From the NCBI RefSeq assembly GCF_000003195.3, contig NC_012879.2, forward strand, positions 40,864,338 through 40,928,337: DNA of 64,000 nt. The letters run 5' to 3'. Position 1 is the stretch's first letter, and the number at the start of each line of letters is the position of its first letter. Shown here piece after piece: positions 22,688-34,070 of this stretch. The notes beneath the pieces were generated by a model. The model was not told the DNA's origin, made no database searches, and saw nothing but the letters and a program-made list of their open reading frames with translations. The stretch comes from Sorghum bicolor. Its lineage: Eukaryota; Streptophyta; Magnoliopsida; Poales; Poaceae. The position numbers were made by a program, and so were the translations under genes.

Positions 22688-24600
22688 ATGGCTACTCTTG
22701 CCTCGCCGTTTCCGCGCTCCACGGTGATTTGGTTTGGGAGTCTCGAGTTCATGTCTACGGGCTCCGGCTACGACATGATCTTGCTCTCAGTCAAAGGACC
22801 AGGAGGAGCCCGCGTTACACCAGCACGGTTGAAGGCCCCGAGACGCCCTCACCATCACGCCTCCCCGCCTAAGAAGAGGCGCGGACAGCACCACCGCGGC
22901 CCCTCTGCTTCAGCACGACCAACAACTCGTGCGAGGCAGGACGTAGGCCACAAGTCGGCAGCACCGTGTGACGGAGCAACAAGCGTGACGACTCAGCACC
23001 GCGCGACGATGGGAGGGGACGCGTCTCGCACGCTCTCCCCCACCGCAGCTAGGCTACTTCCACACGGGTTGTTCTCTCCAAGAGCGGCACTGCCGTTCGG
23101 ATTGGACAACGCCGCGGCGTCGCTCGCCAGGGCGATATGCCCAAACGCCCAGATGTACGTAGAAAGACCAATGGTCCTCCCACGTAGTTCTGAAGCGCGG
23201 CGGCCGGCGTCCGAGCTGCCGGACCTTTCCCGAGTACAAGGCCTCCGTCGTCTAGGCCCCGGACGATACTCGATCACCTCCCTCAGGCAACGATTGCTGG
23301 AGGAAGGACGTGGGTGTTTCTACGCCGCCGAACCGGACTCCGACTCCGAGACAGATAGCTATGACCCTACGAGGGAATGCTATCACATCGACGGGGCGGT
23401 AGAAACTACTGACGAGACACGGGATGCTGCTGCGGGTGGTCGAACCCCCGCGGCGCGAGAAGACCCCAGGACGCCTGGGAACGACGGACAGGTCGACCCA
23501 CCTCCTCAGGAAGACAGAACCGCGCAGCTCGCGCAGCTGCGGGAGCTCAAGATGAAGCTCGACGAAGACCGCGAGCGCCTCGTCCGGCTCGAGCAAATCC
23601 TCGAGCAAGACCTACCCTACCCGCCGGGCGGAAGTGTCCGCAGACGCGCTCGAGAGGTACATCGACAGATCGTCGGCGACGCAGAGCCAGAGCAACCTGT
23701 CAGCCGTTTCCCTCGAGCAGGCCAGAATGTAGTGGCAGCGACGATGCTGCTACGTAACATGCCAGAGCCGTCGAATTCCCAGGCCCGACGCATTCGAGAT
23801 GAAGTACAGACATTGCTCCAGGTGGCGGCGGTTCAACAAGCCGAAAGTTCGGCGTCTCGACGACGAGGAGCTGCCACAGAGAAGCGCGACGAACAGCCTC
23901 TAAATGAAGAAGAGGTGTCAGTCCATCAACAACCTCCCCCTCGAGGTACAAAGACCGCTCTCATCCTCCCCGTCGACAATCAACGTCGACACGACGCGCG
24001 GCACGACATCAAAGAAAATCGACGCCGCCGGCACGGAGACGCGGAAGAGCGCGGTTATAGCGCGCATCGCGGTGGGAGATACGACAGCGACGAGGACCGG
24101 GTGGCCCCCGAGCCACCAGGCCCACGGGTGTTCAGCAGGGCGATCCGCAGCACGGCCCTGCCCAATCGGTTTCGACCCCCGACCAGCATCGCGAAGTACA
24201 ATGGAGAGACCAAACCAGAGTTGTGGCTGGCCGACTTCAGGCTGGCCTGTCAGCTAGGTGGCGCTCGAGGTGATGATCGAGCCATCATCAGACAGCTACC
24301 CCTTTTCCTCTCCGACACCGCCCGTCGATGGCTCGAGGAACTCCCTGCCAATCAGATCCACAACTGGGTTGATCTGGTCAGAGTCTTCGAGGGTAACTTC
24401 AAAGGGACCTACATACGGCCAGGGAACTCGTGGGACCTCAGCAAGTGCAAGCAGAAGTCGGGAGAAACTCTTCGGGAGTATGCTCGACGCTTCTCGAAGC
24501 AGCGCACTGAGCTGCCGCACATCCCTGACCACGACGTCATCTTGGCGTTTGTCTCGGGCACCACCAGTCGAGACTTGGTGAGGTCGCAATCGACCTCAGA
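22688..24600 (+). pseudogene. gag of gypsy copy 2
   Basis: First ATG of the open frame, about 300 bp after the TATA box. A basic N-terminal half is followed by a helical segment (QLAQLRELKMKLDEDRERL). The retrotransposon gag domain lies at about residues 500-640 (ELWLADFRLACQLGG, WLEELPANQIHNWVDLVRVF, ETLREYARRFSKQRTELPHI). At about 24580 the sequence lacks 8 nt present in copy 1 (after TTGGTGAGG), so the frame runs off and the nucleocapsid part is read only from 24615 in another frame. The protein would otherwise be a gag-pol polyprotein. Confidence 0.85.
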
Positions 24601-25832
24601 CCGTCGACGAGCTGATGGACGTAGTAGCCAACTACGCGGCAGGGGAGGAGGCAGTCGGCGCCTTCTTCAGCTCAGAAGGAAGAAAAGGCAAGCAGCCCGT
24701 CGACGAAGATGGGACCCCCAGTCGAGGCCTCAAGACAAATAAAAAGAAGCAGAAAGTGCGGCAGTTCCACCGGGAAGATTCCGATGACAACCTTGTCGCC
24801 GCCATGGATCGAAAGAAGCCTCGAGGCCCTCCGGATGGAGGCATCTTTGACAAGATGTTGGAGGAGCCGTGCCCTTACCATAAGGGAGGCGCCAACCACA
24901 AGCTCAAGGACTGCCGTATGCTAAGAAAGCATTTCGACGGTCTGGGGTTCAAAAAAGATACGCGCGATGACTCCAAGAAAGAGAAGGGTGGCAGCAAGGA
25001 GGACAACAAAGATGACGACGGCTTCCCCGCCGTCCACGACTGCTACATGATCTATGGCGGGCCCTCGACTCAATTAACCATGAGGCAGCGCAAAAAGGAG
25101 CGTCGCGAAGTCTTTGCGGCAAGAATGGCGGTGCCCCAGTACCTTAGCTGCTCAAGCACTCCTATCACTTTCGACCGAGAGGACCACCCCGACAAGGTAG
25201 TCGCCCCAGGCGTCTACCCGCTCGTCGTCGACCCCATCATCGTCAACACCCGACTCTCGAAAGTGCTGATGGATGGTGGCAGCAGCCTCAACATCATCTA
25301 CCTCGAGACCCTCGACCTCCTCGGCATCGATAGAGGACGCCTCCAGCCAAGCGCCGGCGGTTTCCATGGCGTCGTGCCAGGGAAAAAGGCACTGCCAGTA
25401 GGTCGAATTGACCTACCGGTCTGCTTCGGCACAGCGGCCAACTTCAGGAAGGAGACCCTCACTTTTGAGGTGGTTGGGTTCCGAGGCACGTACCACGCCA
25501 TCATCGGGCGCCCGGGCTACGCCAAGTTCATGGCTATACCCAACTACACCTACTTGAAGCTGAAGATGCCTGGTCCCAAAGGCGTCATCACTGTCAGTTC
25601 CTCCTTCGAGCACGCGTACGAGTGCGACGTCGAGTGCGTAGAGTACGGGGAGGCGGTCGAGAGCTCCACCGAGCTCGTTGCAAAGCTCGAGGCCATGGCC
25701 GCTGAGGCTCCAGAGCCTAAGCGTCATGCGGGCAGCTTCGAGGCGGCGGAAGGAACCAAGAAGATCCCGCTCGACCCCAACAACTCCGACGGCAAAGTGC
25801 TGACGATCAGCGCCGACCTCGACCCCAAATAG
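24601..25832 (+). pseudogene. Nucleocapsid-like segment and aspartic protease of gypsy copy 2
   Basis: Open from about 24600 to a TAG at 25830-25832. It begins TVDELMDVVANYAAGEEAVG, has the CPYHKGGANHKLKDC Cys/His motif, then the retropepsin-like domain with active site LMDGGSSLNIIYLETLDLLG and GRPGYAKFMAIPNY. The TAG follows DLDPK; copy 1 has a TAG at the same codon (11401-11403), after which both continue in the same frame into RT. Confidence 0.85.
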
Positions 25833-28286
25833 GAAGCCGTGCTCGTCGACTTTCTCCGTGCAAATGCTGATATGTTTGCATGGAGTCCCTCGGACATGCC
25901 AGGCATACCGAGGGAAGTCGCCGAGCACTCCTTGGAGATTCGAGCCGGTTCCAAGCCAGTGAAGCAGCGGTTGCGCCGATTTGATGAGGAGAAGCGCAAG
26001 ATCATTGGCAAGGAAGTCCACAAGCTTTTGACGGCCGGATTCATCAAGTAGGTTCATCATCCTGACTGGTTAGCAAACCCTGTATTAGTTAAGAAAAAGA
26101 ATGGGAAAATGAGGATGTGTGTCGATTATACTAGTCTAAATAAAGCATGTCCAAAAGTTCCCTTTCCATTGCCACGCATTGATCAGATTGTCGATTCTAC
26201 CGCAGGATGTGAAACCCTTTCTTTCCTTGATGCATATTCTGGTTACCACCAAATAAAAATGAAGGAGTCCGACCAGCTCGCGACCTCTTTCATCACGCCT
26301 TTTGGGATGTATTGCTACGTGACCATGCCATTTGGGCTTCGAAACGCGGGAGCCACGTATCAACGTTGCATGCTCCATGTATTTGGCGAACATATAGGGT
26401 CAACGGTCGAAGCCTACGTCGACGACATTGTCGTCAAGTCAAAGCGACGAGGAGACCTGATCCAGGACCTCGAGATTGCCTTCAGCTGCCTACGCACCAG
26501 CCGGATCAAGCTCAATCCCGAGAAGTGCGTTTTCGGCGTGCCTCGAGGCATGCTCCTAGGACACATCGTTTCGCAGCGCGGCATCGAGGCCAACCCCGAG
26601 AAAGTCTCGGCCATCACGAAAATGGGGCCGATCCGAGACATCAAGGGTGTACAGAGAGTCACGGGGTGCCTGGCGGCTCTGAGCCGTTTCATCTCGAGAC
26701 TAGGAGAAAAGGCATTACCATTATATCGACTCCTAAAGAAGGTCGAGCGCTTTTCTTGGACCCCTGAGGACGAGGAAGCACTCGAAAGGCTGAAGAAGAC
26801 GCTGACCTCGGCACCAGTCCTGGTTCCACCTCAACCTGCAGAGCCGCTGCTCCTCTACGTCGCGTCGACGACCCAGGTCGTCAGCGCGGCGGTGGTGGTC
26901 GAGAGGCAGGAGGAGGGACATGCGTTACCGGTTCAGAGGCCAGTATATTTCGTCAGCGAGGTGCTTTCGGAGACCAAAGCACGTTATCCCCAAATCCAGA
27001 AGCTGATTTATGCCGTAATCCTTGCCCGTCGCAAGCTGCAGCATTACTTCCTTGGCCACCCCATCACGGTGGTCTCGTCTTTTCCTTTAGGCGAAATAAT
27101 CCAGAGCAAAGAAGCCACGGGAAGAATAGCAAAATGGTCGGTCGAGCTCATGAGTGAGACTCTCACTTATGCGCCTCGCAAGGCCATCAAATCGCAAGCC
27201 TTGGTAGACTTCATCGCAGAATGGATGGACACCCAGCTCCCCCCGACCCAGGTCCAGGCGGAATTATGGACGATGTATTTCGATGGGTCACTCATGAAAA
27301 CTGGAGCCGGAGCCGGCCTGCTGTTCATCTCACCCTTGGGCGTCCACATGAGGTACGTAATCAGGATTCATTTTGCCGCATCTAACAATGTCGCAGAATA
27401 TGAGGCCCTCGTCAACGGTCTCAAGATCGCTATCGAGTTAGGAGTCCGACGCCTCGACGTCCGAGGTGACTCCCAACTCATCATCGACCAAGTAATGAAA
27501 ACCTCGAGCTGCCACGACCCAAAAATGGAAGCATACTGCAAGGAGGTCCGTCGACTCGAGGACAGGTTCCACGGTCTCGAGCTTGTCCATATCGCTCGAC
27601 GCTACAACGAAGCAGCCGATGAACTCGCCAAGATCGCATCGACCAGAGGCACGGTGCCGCCTGATGCATTCTCAAAAGATCTTCACGAGCCATCCGTCGA
27701 CCTAGGCACGGGGGCTGGCGTCGACGCCACCACCGCCCAACCAACCAATGCTGTCGATACGCTCTTGATGGTGGAAGAGATGATGGAGATAGAACGACGA
27801 CCAGGTCGACCATTCGATTGGCGCACACCGTTCCTCGACTGCCTTATCCGCGGCGAGTTACCAGAAGACAGGTCAGAAGCTCGTCGTATCGCTCGACGGG
27901 CCAAATCATATGTGATCTATGGCGAAGACAACGAGCTATATCGACGGAGCCCGACGGGGGTCTTACAACGTTGCATCACCGTGGAAGAAGGCCGAAAACT
28001 CCTCGATGACCTGCACTCGGGGGCTTGCGATCACCACGCCGCTCCACGGACCCTTGTAGGGAACGCTTTTCGACAAGGCTTCTACTGGCCAACGGCCGTG
28101 GCGGACGCCATCGAGCTCGTACGATCATGTCACGGGTGTCAGTTCTACGCCAAGCAGACGCATCTGCCTGCCCACGCTCTTCAGATGATCCCCATTACCT
28201 GGCCTTTTGCGGTGTGGGGGCTCGATTTAGTAGGACCCTCTACAAAAGGCGAAAGGAGGATTCACCCATTTCCTGGTGGCCATTGA
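25833..28286 (+). pseudogene. RT, RNase H and integrase N-terminus of gypsy copy 2
   Basis: Same frame as the protease. RT: MRMCVDYTSLNKACPK, SFLDAYSGYHQI, FGLRNAGATYQR and the catalytic YVDDIVVKSK. RNase H: TMYFDGSLMKTGAG, NVAEYEALVNGLKIAIELG. Integrase N-terminus: a zinc module with H..H (LHSGACDHHAAP) and C..C (SCHGCQFYAKQ), then WGLDLVGP with the first catalytic Asp. One stop breaks it (TAG at 26049-26051, GFIK-stop-VHHPDW, Glu in copy 1). A frameshift near 28245 moves the rest of integrase to the next frame. Confidence 0.9.
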
Positions 28287-29061
28287 CAAGTTCTCCAAAT
28301 GGATCGAGGCTCGACCCATCACCAACATCCGCTCCGAGCAGGCCGTCCTTTTCTTCACCGACATCATCCATCGGTTTGGGATCCCCAATGTCATCATCAC
28401 CGACAACGGCACCCAGTTCACCGGCAAAAAGTTCTTGGACTTCTGCGATCAGCATCACATCCGTGTGAACTGGTCTGCAGTAGCCCACCCTCGAACTAAC
28501 GGCCAAGTCGAGCGTGCCAACGGCATGATTTTGCAAGGACTCAAGCCAAGGATCTACAATCGATTGAAGAAATTCGGCAAAAAATGGGTCGAGGAGCTTT
28601 CCTCAGTCCTATGGAGCCTTAGGACAACACCAAGCAGGGCCACAAAATACACCCCGTTCTTCATGATCTACGGCTCTGAGGCTATCCTCCCCACAGACCT
28701 CGAGTATGGGTCACCTCGACTCAAGGCCTACAACGAGCAATCGAACAAAGAGACTCAAGAAAACGTGGTCGACCAACTTGAGGAGGCTAGAGACATGGCC
28801 CTCCTCAACTCTGCCAGATATCAGCAAAGGCTTCGACGCTACCACGACAAGCATGTGCGCAAGAGGGACCTCAACGTGGGCGACCTAGTCCTATGACGCC
28901 GGCAAAGCAATCAGGGACGCCACAAGCTGACTCCGCCTTGGGAAGGTCCGTACGTGGTGGCCGAGGTCCTGAAGCCGGGAACGTACAAGCTGGCAGACGA
29001 AAAGGGGGCAATTCTCTCCAACGCATGGAACATCGAACAGCTACGTCGATTCTACCCCTAG
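28245..29061 (+). pseudogene. Integrase core and C-terminus of gypsy copy 2
   Basis: In the +1 frame after the 28245 shift. IDKFSKWIEARPITNI, then IITDNGTQFTGKKF with the second catalytic Asp and RTNGQVERAN with the Glu, then a basic C-terminal region (YHDKHVRKRDLNVGDLVL). TGA at 28894-28896 replaces an expected Arg codon. The homologous reading continues (WEGPYVVAEVLKPGTYKL) to TAG at 29059-29061. No chromodomain is evident, as expected for the Tat clade. Confidence 0.85.
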
Positions 29062-29612
29062 AAGTTCTAAACTTATGTTCCTGCTTACGTTTTGTACCGA
29101 GACTTTGTAAACGAATGAATAAATAAAGTCCTTCCCTCGAAACAATTCTTCTTTCTTTGTGCCGAGAAGATTAATAAGTCACGATCTCGACGTTAAAAGG
29201 GGGCGCCGACTATGACCCATCATAGTCAGCACCCCCTCGGGGGCTACCAGGGGGACGACCCCCCCCCAAGTATCGAAAAAACCAAGAAGTTTTCTTTTCT
29301 TACGTAGTAAACCTTGCACGGTTCAAGTAGCTAAGGCGCCTCGAGCCCCTCAAAGGCCGAGGGACAACGAGTTGGAGAACTCCTACGCCCCCGGGCTACG
29401 GAAACTCTACTCACCATTGAAGTGATCGAGGTGGTCTTTTACGAAAAATCGAGCAAGGGATACAAATGTAGGCGCAAAGAGAAACGAAAGCATCAAGCGG
29501 AAAGACAAAATAAGCATTTAACAGTTACGAAAGTGATACAACATCAGTTACCCACAGAATTAACAAAGTATCGTACAAGGGGCCTCAGGCGCCCTGAGCA
29601 GGCTCGCAGGCC
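29062..29612. other. Convergent spacer between pol and aORF of copy 2
   Basis: About 551 bp without supported coding. It holds the hairpin at 29198-29237 followed by CTCGGGGGCTAC (29236-29247), the same 12-mer that borders the 3' LTR, and a second small G5/C5 hairpin (29251-29270). Confidence 0.6.
29198..29237 (+). terminator. Hairpin in the pol/aORF convergent spacer, copy 2
   Basis: AGGGGGCGCCGACTATGA, CCCA loop, then TCATAGTC plus an arm pairing with the G-rich 5' side. The inner 8 bp (GACTATGA/TCATAGTC) are near-identical to copy 1, while the outer stem differs in sequence but still pairs. Confidence 0.45.
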
Positions 29613-32600
29613 TCAGTCCGCGGCACGATCCTCACCGCCCTCGCCTCCGCCCGAGCTAGCCTCAGGAGGGAGCACCTCAGGCTCGAAAAGCTTGGCCAAC
29701 CTTTCCCAGGAGCCTCCTCGTCGTCGATCAAGGCATGGAGCCTCTCCTCGTTCTCCGCATCGGTCTTGGAGATGTCGGTGACGAAGCCATGGGACACCAC
29801 CTCCATGTCGTAGGAGAAGCCCGAGCAGACAACCGCCATCGCCCGCTTCACCCCGATGTGGAGGGCGTCCCGCACCCGATCTCGCAGCGTCGCGCCTATG
29901 TAGCACAACTGGTCGACCAGGGCGTCACCTCGAGCGTCCTCCCTCGACTCATCCATAGGCTCGACCTCCCAAGAGGTCGAGAGATCACTTATCGCCGTCC
30001 GCACTCGACGGTTCAAAGCAACCTCCGCCTCGAGCTGAGCCTTGGCGTTGCGAGCCTCGGCTTGGGCGGCCAGGAGTTCGTCCTTGAGCCCTGTAAAAGC
30101 CAATATAAAGAAACCTTAGGAAAAACTAAGCACACCTCGGAAAAAGAAATCTAATAGAGGAAACATACCGCGTACGGTCTCCTCGAGGGCCGTGTTCTCG
30201 CCGACTAGCCTGGTGTTGGCCCCCTCGATCTCTTTGTTGGAGCGTGCCAGCTCGGTGTTGGCAACGCGGAGATCCTCGATCGCCTTGCCAGCCTGAGCAA
30301 TGGCCCCACTCTTCTCCAGCAATTCTCCCTTCAGACGCTCGACGTCGTTAGAGAGACTGCGGGATCGAGCCCGCTCCGCCTCGAGATCTTCGAGGGCCTT
30401 CTTCTTGGCTTCCTCCGCGGCGCCCCTGGCGACCTCGCCGTTCACATGCTCCACCTTCATCTTTCGGAAGGACTCTCGGAGAGAGTCCAGGTCGGATTTA
30501 AGGAGGCCCTTCTCCTTGTACAGATCCGCGATAACGCTCTTGTAGGACAGGGCCTCCTCCCGGGCTCTGGACGCGGCCTCCTCGACCGTAAGAGCCCGCT
30601 CCCGTAGCTGCATCGTCTCCTCCTCCGCCTTCTTCGAGGCCTCTCGGGCCTCAGCCAAGGCAGCCTCCCTCGCCTTCTTCTCCTCCTCGAGTGCTATGAG
30701 ATCTTTGTAAGCTTTAAGGAGCTTTTCCTGCGACTCGAGGAGTTGATCCTTGAGGAGGGGGAGCTGCTCCCAACCGCCCCTCGTGGCGTGTATGAAGCTG
30801 GACTTGATGCAGGAGGTCTCTTTCATGTCCTGCGAATCAAGGGTCGGATGGATTAGAATACGGAAACCAGAAAGCACCATGAGGATTGGAGTTCGAGAAA
30901 CACTTACAAAATAAGCCGGGCTGAGCCCGTTGTTGATAACGTCCGAGAGGAGCCCCACCACATGCTTCATCCAAAGGCGGAGCTCCTCGACGTGTTCCCA
31001 CTTCTCCGCCTCCTTCCGATCGTCGAGGAAGATGTCGGGCTCAGACGGGTCGTGGGAGGCCCGGATACGGATGCGGTCGGGGCACCAGTGCTCCATCTCC
31101 CGGTCAGCCCGCGCCTTAACGCCGCGGATGAGGCCCTCGACGGTCTCGAGGGAGCCCCCATGGCGCAGGAACAGGTCGACGAGGCATGGGAACCGTCCGT
31201 CGTCGTCCACCGTCTTCCAGGTTCCATCCTTGGTCCCCGATGCCCCAATTTCATCCTCCTCGGAAGGAAAGCGGTCCTCCCACGCCCGACGTTCCCGGAG
31301 GAACCCTGGGGCGATCCCGTCCATGCCGTAAATTGTCCTCTTGATATCGGACTCGGGGTCAGGGGGCGTGCGCTTCAGGCAGGCGAGCGCCACCACTCCA
31401 TCCGCTCGCCCCGATTCTGCCCGGATCGCGGCAGGTGCCCCCGGGAGGAGCCACGCCGGGGTTGGGGGGCCGTACACCGGCAGGTCCTCCTCCTCGCCGA
31501 GCTCTTGCGGCTCCGGTGGCACTGGCTGGGCCGAACCTTGGGGCGGAGGCTCGAGCGGTCCCTCCTCTTGGCCCGCCTGCTGCTGCTGCTGTTGCTGCTG
31601 CGGTGGTTGCTGCTGCTGCTGCTGCGGTTGCTGCTGCGGTTGTTGCTGTTGCTGCTGCCGCTGTTGTTGTTGCTGCTGTTGCTGTGCCTCATGCTCCTGT
31701 GGCTGCCGCGCCGCCTCGCGCTCCCGCTGTTCATCCTCCTCCCTCTTCTTTTTCTGCTCCTCGAGGGTGCGGAGGCCGGCGGGCCAGGGAGTTGATCCCG
31801 CGACGTTGGGGGTCGACGCTTCCTCCTCCATAGGGCGAGCGGCCCCAGACGCTTCGTTACCATCGGACGTATCGCTGATGGTGATGGGTTCCCCCTCGAC
31901 CCCCAATCGAGGGGGCTCGGGGGCTCCCTCTGACGCTTGCGTCTGGGGCGCCTCATCACGAGTCGGCGGCGACGGAGTAGGCGCGGGACGAGACGGAGCC
32001 CTCTCGACGCCGGCTGGAGGTTGGGAGCTAGAGGAGCCTACGAAACAAAGGGTAAGGGTCAGACGTTATGATAACCGACACAAGAACATCGCAACGCCCA
32101 GAAATAAACTACGAACCTGGTTCCTTGGAGGCGGCACCCGTTTTGAGCCTCTTTGCCATGGATGGTTGGGCCTGCTCAAGGGTCCGCTTTAGCCTGAGAA
32201 AAGGTTGGCATATGAGGAAAGGTGGAAGAATGGGAAGACAAAAACCGCGACATCAAAAAGGCTTACCCCACAGGGAGAACGGCTCGCCTCCCACCACCCC
32301 GACCAGTGGGCCTCGAGCCACCCCGCGTCAGGGCTCCAGGCCCCTCGAGGGCAGGCACTGGCCTAGGCGCGTCGGTCCCCGCCTGGCGGGCGCCGGGACT
32401 GGCGCTCCTACGGCCGGCATCTCCTTTCTCAGAGGCCGCGGCGCGACCATGAGTTAGTGGCCCCGACGCCTGGGGCCTAGCCAGACCGCTCTCCCTGGGC
32501 ACCGGGGGAGGGCGCGGTGCGTCCTGGCCCGCCTTGGGCGCGGGAGGGGTGTCGGCCTGGGGGCGACGAGATCCGCTCGGACCCTCCTCTGGCGCCTCCG

Positions 32601-33930
32601 TCCGGGGGGCGTCGACGTCACCTCGAGGCGGGCCCTCGAGAATCCGATCGAGGCGCGACGCCATCCCCTCAGAGTCGTCGCTGTCCTCGTCGTCATCGTC
32701 ATCATCGTTAGGGGATTCTTCCTCAGGCTCCCCCCTCTGCCTGGATTTGGCTCGACGCGCCTCTAATGCTTGGCGGTCGAGGTTCTTCTTCTTCTCCCCC
32801 TTCTTTGCAGAGTCCTTGGCAGACTTTAGCTTTTCGGCAGATTGGCGCCGTTTGTCACGATCGACCTCGTCCTCCTTTACCGGAGGCCTCGAGGACCGGA
32901 CATCAATCCGACCCTGCCAAAACAAAGGTAGACTTAGAAAAAAGAGAGGGGAGAAAGGAAACCCAGAATCGAGGCTGCGCGCAAGAAGAAAGCGTACCAG
33001 ATCGATCGAGCCTGCGTCTGGTCTCATGGGGAAGCCGTTAACGTGCTCCGGCTGAAAATCACCGGCAATTGCAGCCCTGACTCGGGCCGCGACTTCGTCG
33101 TCCGTCGGAGCCTCGTTGGACATCCGACACGCCTCGAGGTCCCGAGATGAGACGCCAGGGCCCATCTCGTCCATCCTCAACGGTCGAGACATCAAAGGGA
33201 GAACTCTCCGGTGATGGGCGGCCGAGAGGACGAGACCGGCGGTCAAACCCTCCTGGCGAAGCTTCTTCGGGGCGTCGAGGAGGGGGTCGAGCCGAGATTG
33301 ATGAGCTTAGACGACGCCGTATGTCCAGTCCGCTGGACGCTCCATGATCAGACGGCCCGAGTAGGAAGGCAGGAGGTTGTCATCGTTCCGTAGGTAAAAC
33401 CACTGGGAGTCCCAGCCGGCGTGGTTGGTCGATAACCCTACCGGGATGTACTCCCGCGGCCTGTCCGTCTTCCCCGTCTTCTGCACCAGATTGAGGCATC
33501 CCGCCCGCACGGGCTTCCTTACGCCCGTGGTTCCGGTGGGGGCATGGAAAAGCTCGCCCCTGTAGAGGTGGAGCCACAGCTCCCAGTGCGGCATCATCCC
33601 CAAGTAGCCCTCACACACGGCGGCGAAGACCGCCGCTACGGTGATGGCGTTCGGAGAGAAGTGCTGGAGCTCCACCCCATAATGGAAGCAGAGGGCCCGC
33701 ATGAAGCGGCTCGAGGGCGTGCCCAGACCGTGGCGGTGGAACTTGGCGAACGACACCACGTAGCCCTCGGGCGGCTGAGGCCCCCTGTGACTCGCCGGCG
33801 GCGCGATCCACTCTGGCGACGATAGCGAGGTACGGCGGCGCAGCAGTCCCTCTTTCTCAAGCTCTAACAACCGGCGCTCCGTCATTGACGACGGGCGCCA
33901 GTCGTCGGCGGCGACGAGTCTTACAGGCAT
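29613..33930 (-). pseudogene. Antisense additional ORF (aORF) of gypsy copy 2: Transposase_28-like plus coiled-coil protein, six exons
   Basis: Exons, in minus-strand order: 33930-32998, 32913-32267, 32193-32117, 32037-30908, 30829-30169, 30090-29613; introns are 84, 73, 79, 78 and 78 nt with GT..AG ends. The ATG (MPVRLVAADDWRPSS) is about 130 nt after a TATA box, in a CT-rich leader. Exon 1: Transposase_28-like domain (RALCFHYGVELQHF, EGYLGMMPHWELWLHLYRGE). Exon 2: basic KKGEKKKNLDRQALEARRAK then acidic DDDDDDEDSDDSEG. Exon 4: poly-Q (about 31570-31700) and EAEKWEHVEELRLWMKHVVG. Exons 5-6: a long Glu/Lys/Ala coiled coil. Only two clear lesions: TAA at 33307-33309 in exon 1 and a 1-nt deletion near 29712 in exon 6. 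Without these it would encode about 1308 residues. Nuclear location and DNA or chromatin binding are inferences. Confidence 0.8.
31566..31700 (-). repeat. CAG/CAA repeat encoding poly-Gln in the copy 2 aORF
   Basis: An imperfect CTG-type trinucleotide run on the plus strand, read as interrupted poly-Gln with a few Pro and Arg on the minus strand. Copy 1 has a much shorter Gln-rich stretch at about 5650-5700. Confidence 0.85.
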
Positions 33931-34062
33931 CTCGGCTGGAGGGACGGTGGATTCACTACAGCTCGAGGAGGCGTGTGCGCGTGAGACGGCGAGAAAGCAA
34001 AGGCAACGAGAGAATAAAAGCGAGAAGGTGGAAGGGAGAGGAACGGCGGCGACGCCACGACG

Positions 34063-34070
34063 TATTTATA
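34063..34070 (-). promoter_or_regulatory. TATA box of the antisense gene in copy 2
   Basis: TATAAATA on the minus strand, 133 bp upstream of the aORF ATG (33930). It is followed by a pyrimidine-rich leader (CTCTCCCTTCCACCTTCTCG) typical of plant 5' UTRs and lies outside the LTR. Copy 1 lost the corresponding region. Confidence 0.6.

Noticed and set aside
31341..32192. Long plus-strand open frames rich in Cys, Ala or Leu
   Set aside because: Shadows of the poly-Q and GC-rich exon 4 of the antisense gene; composition only, no domain.
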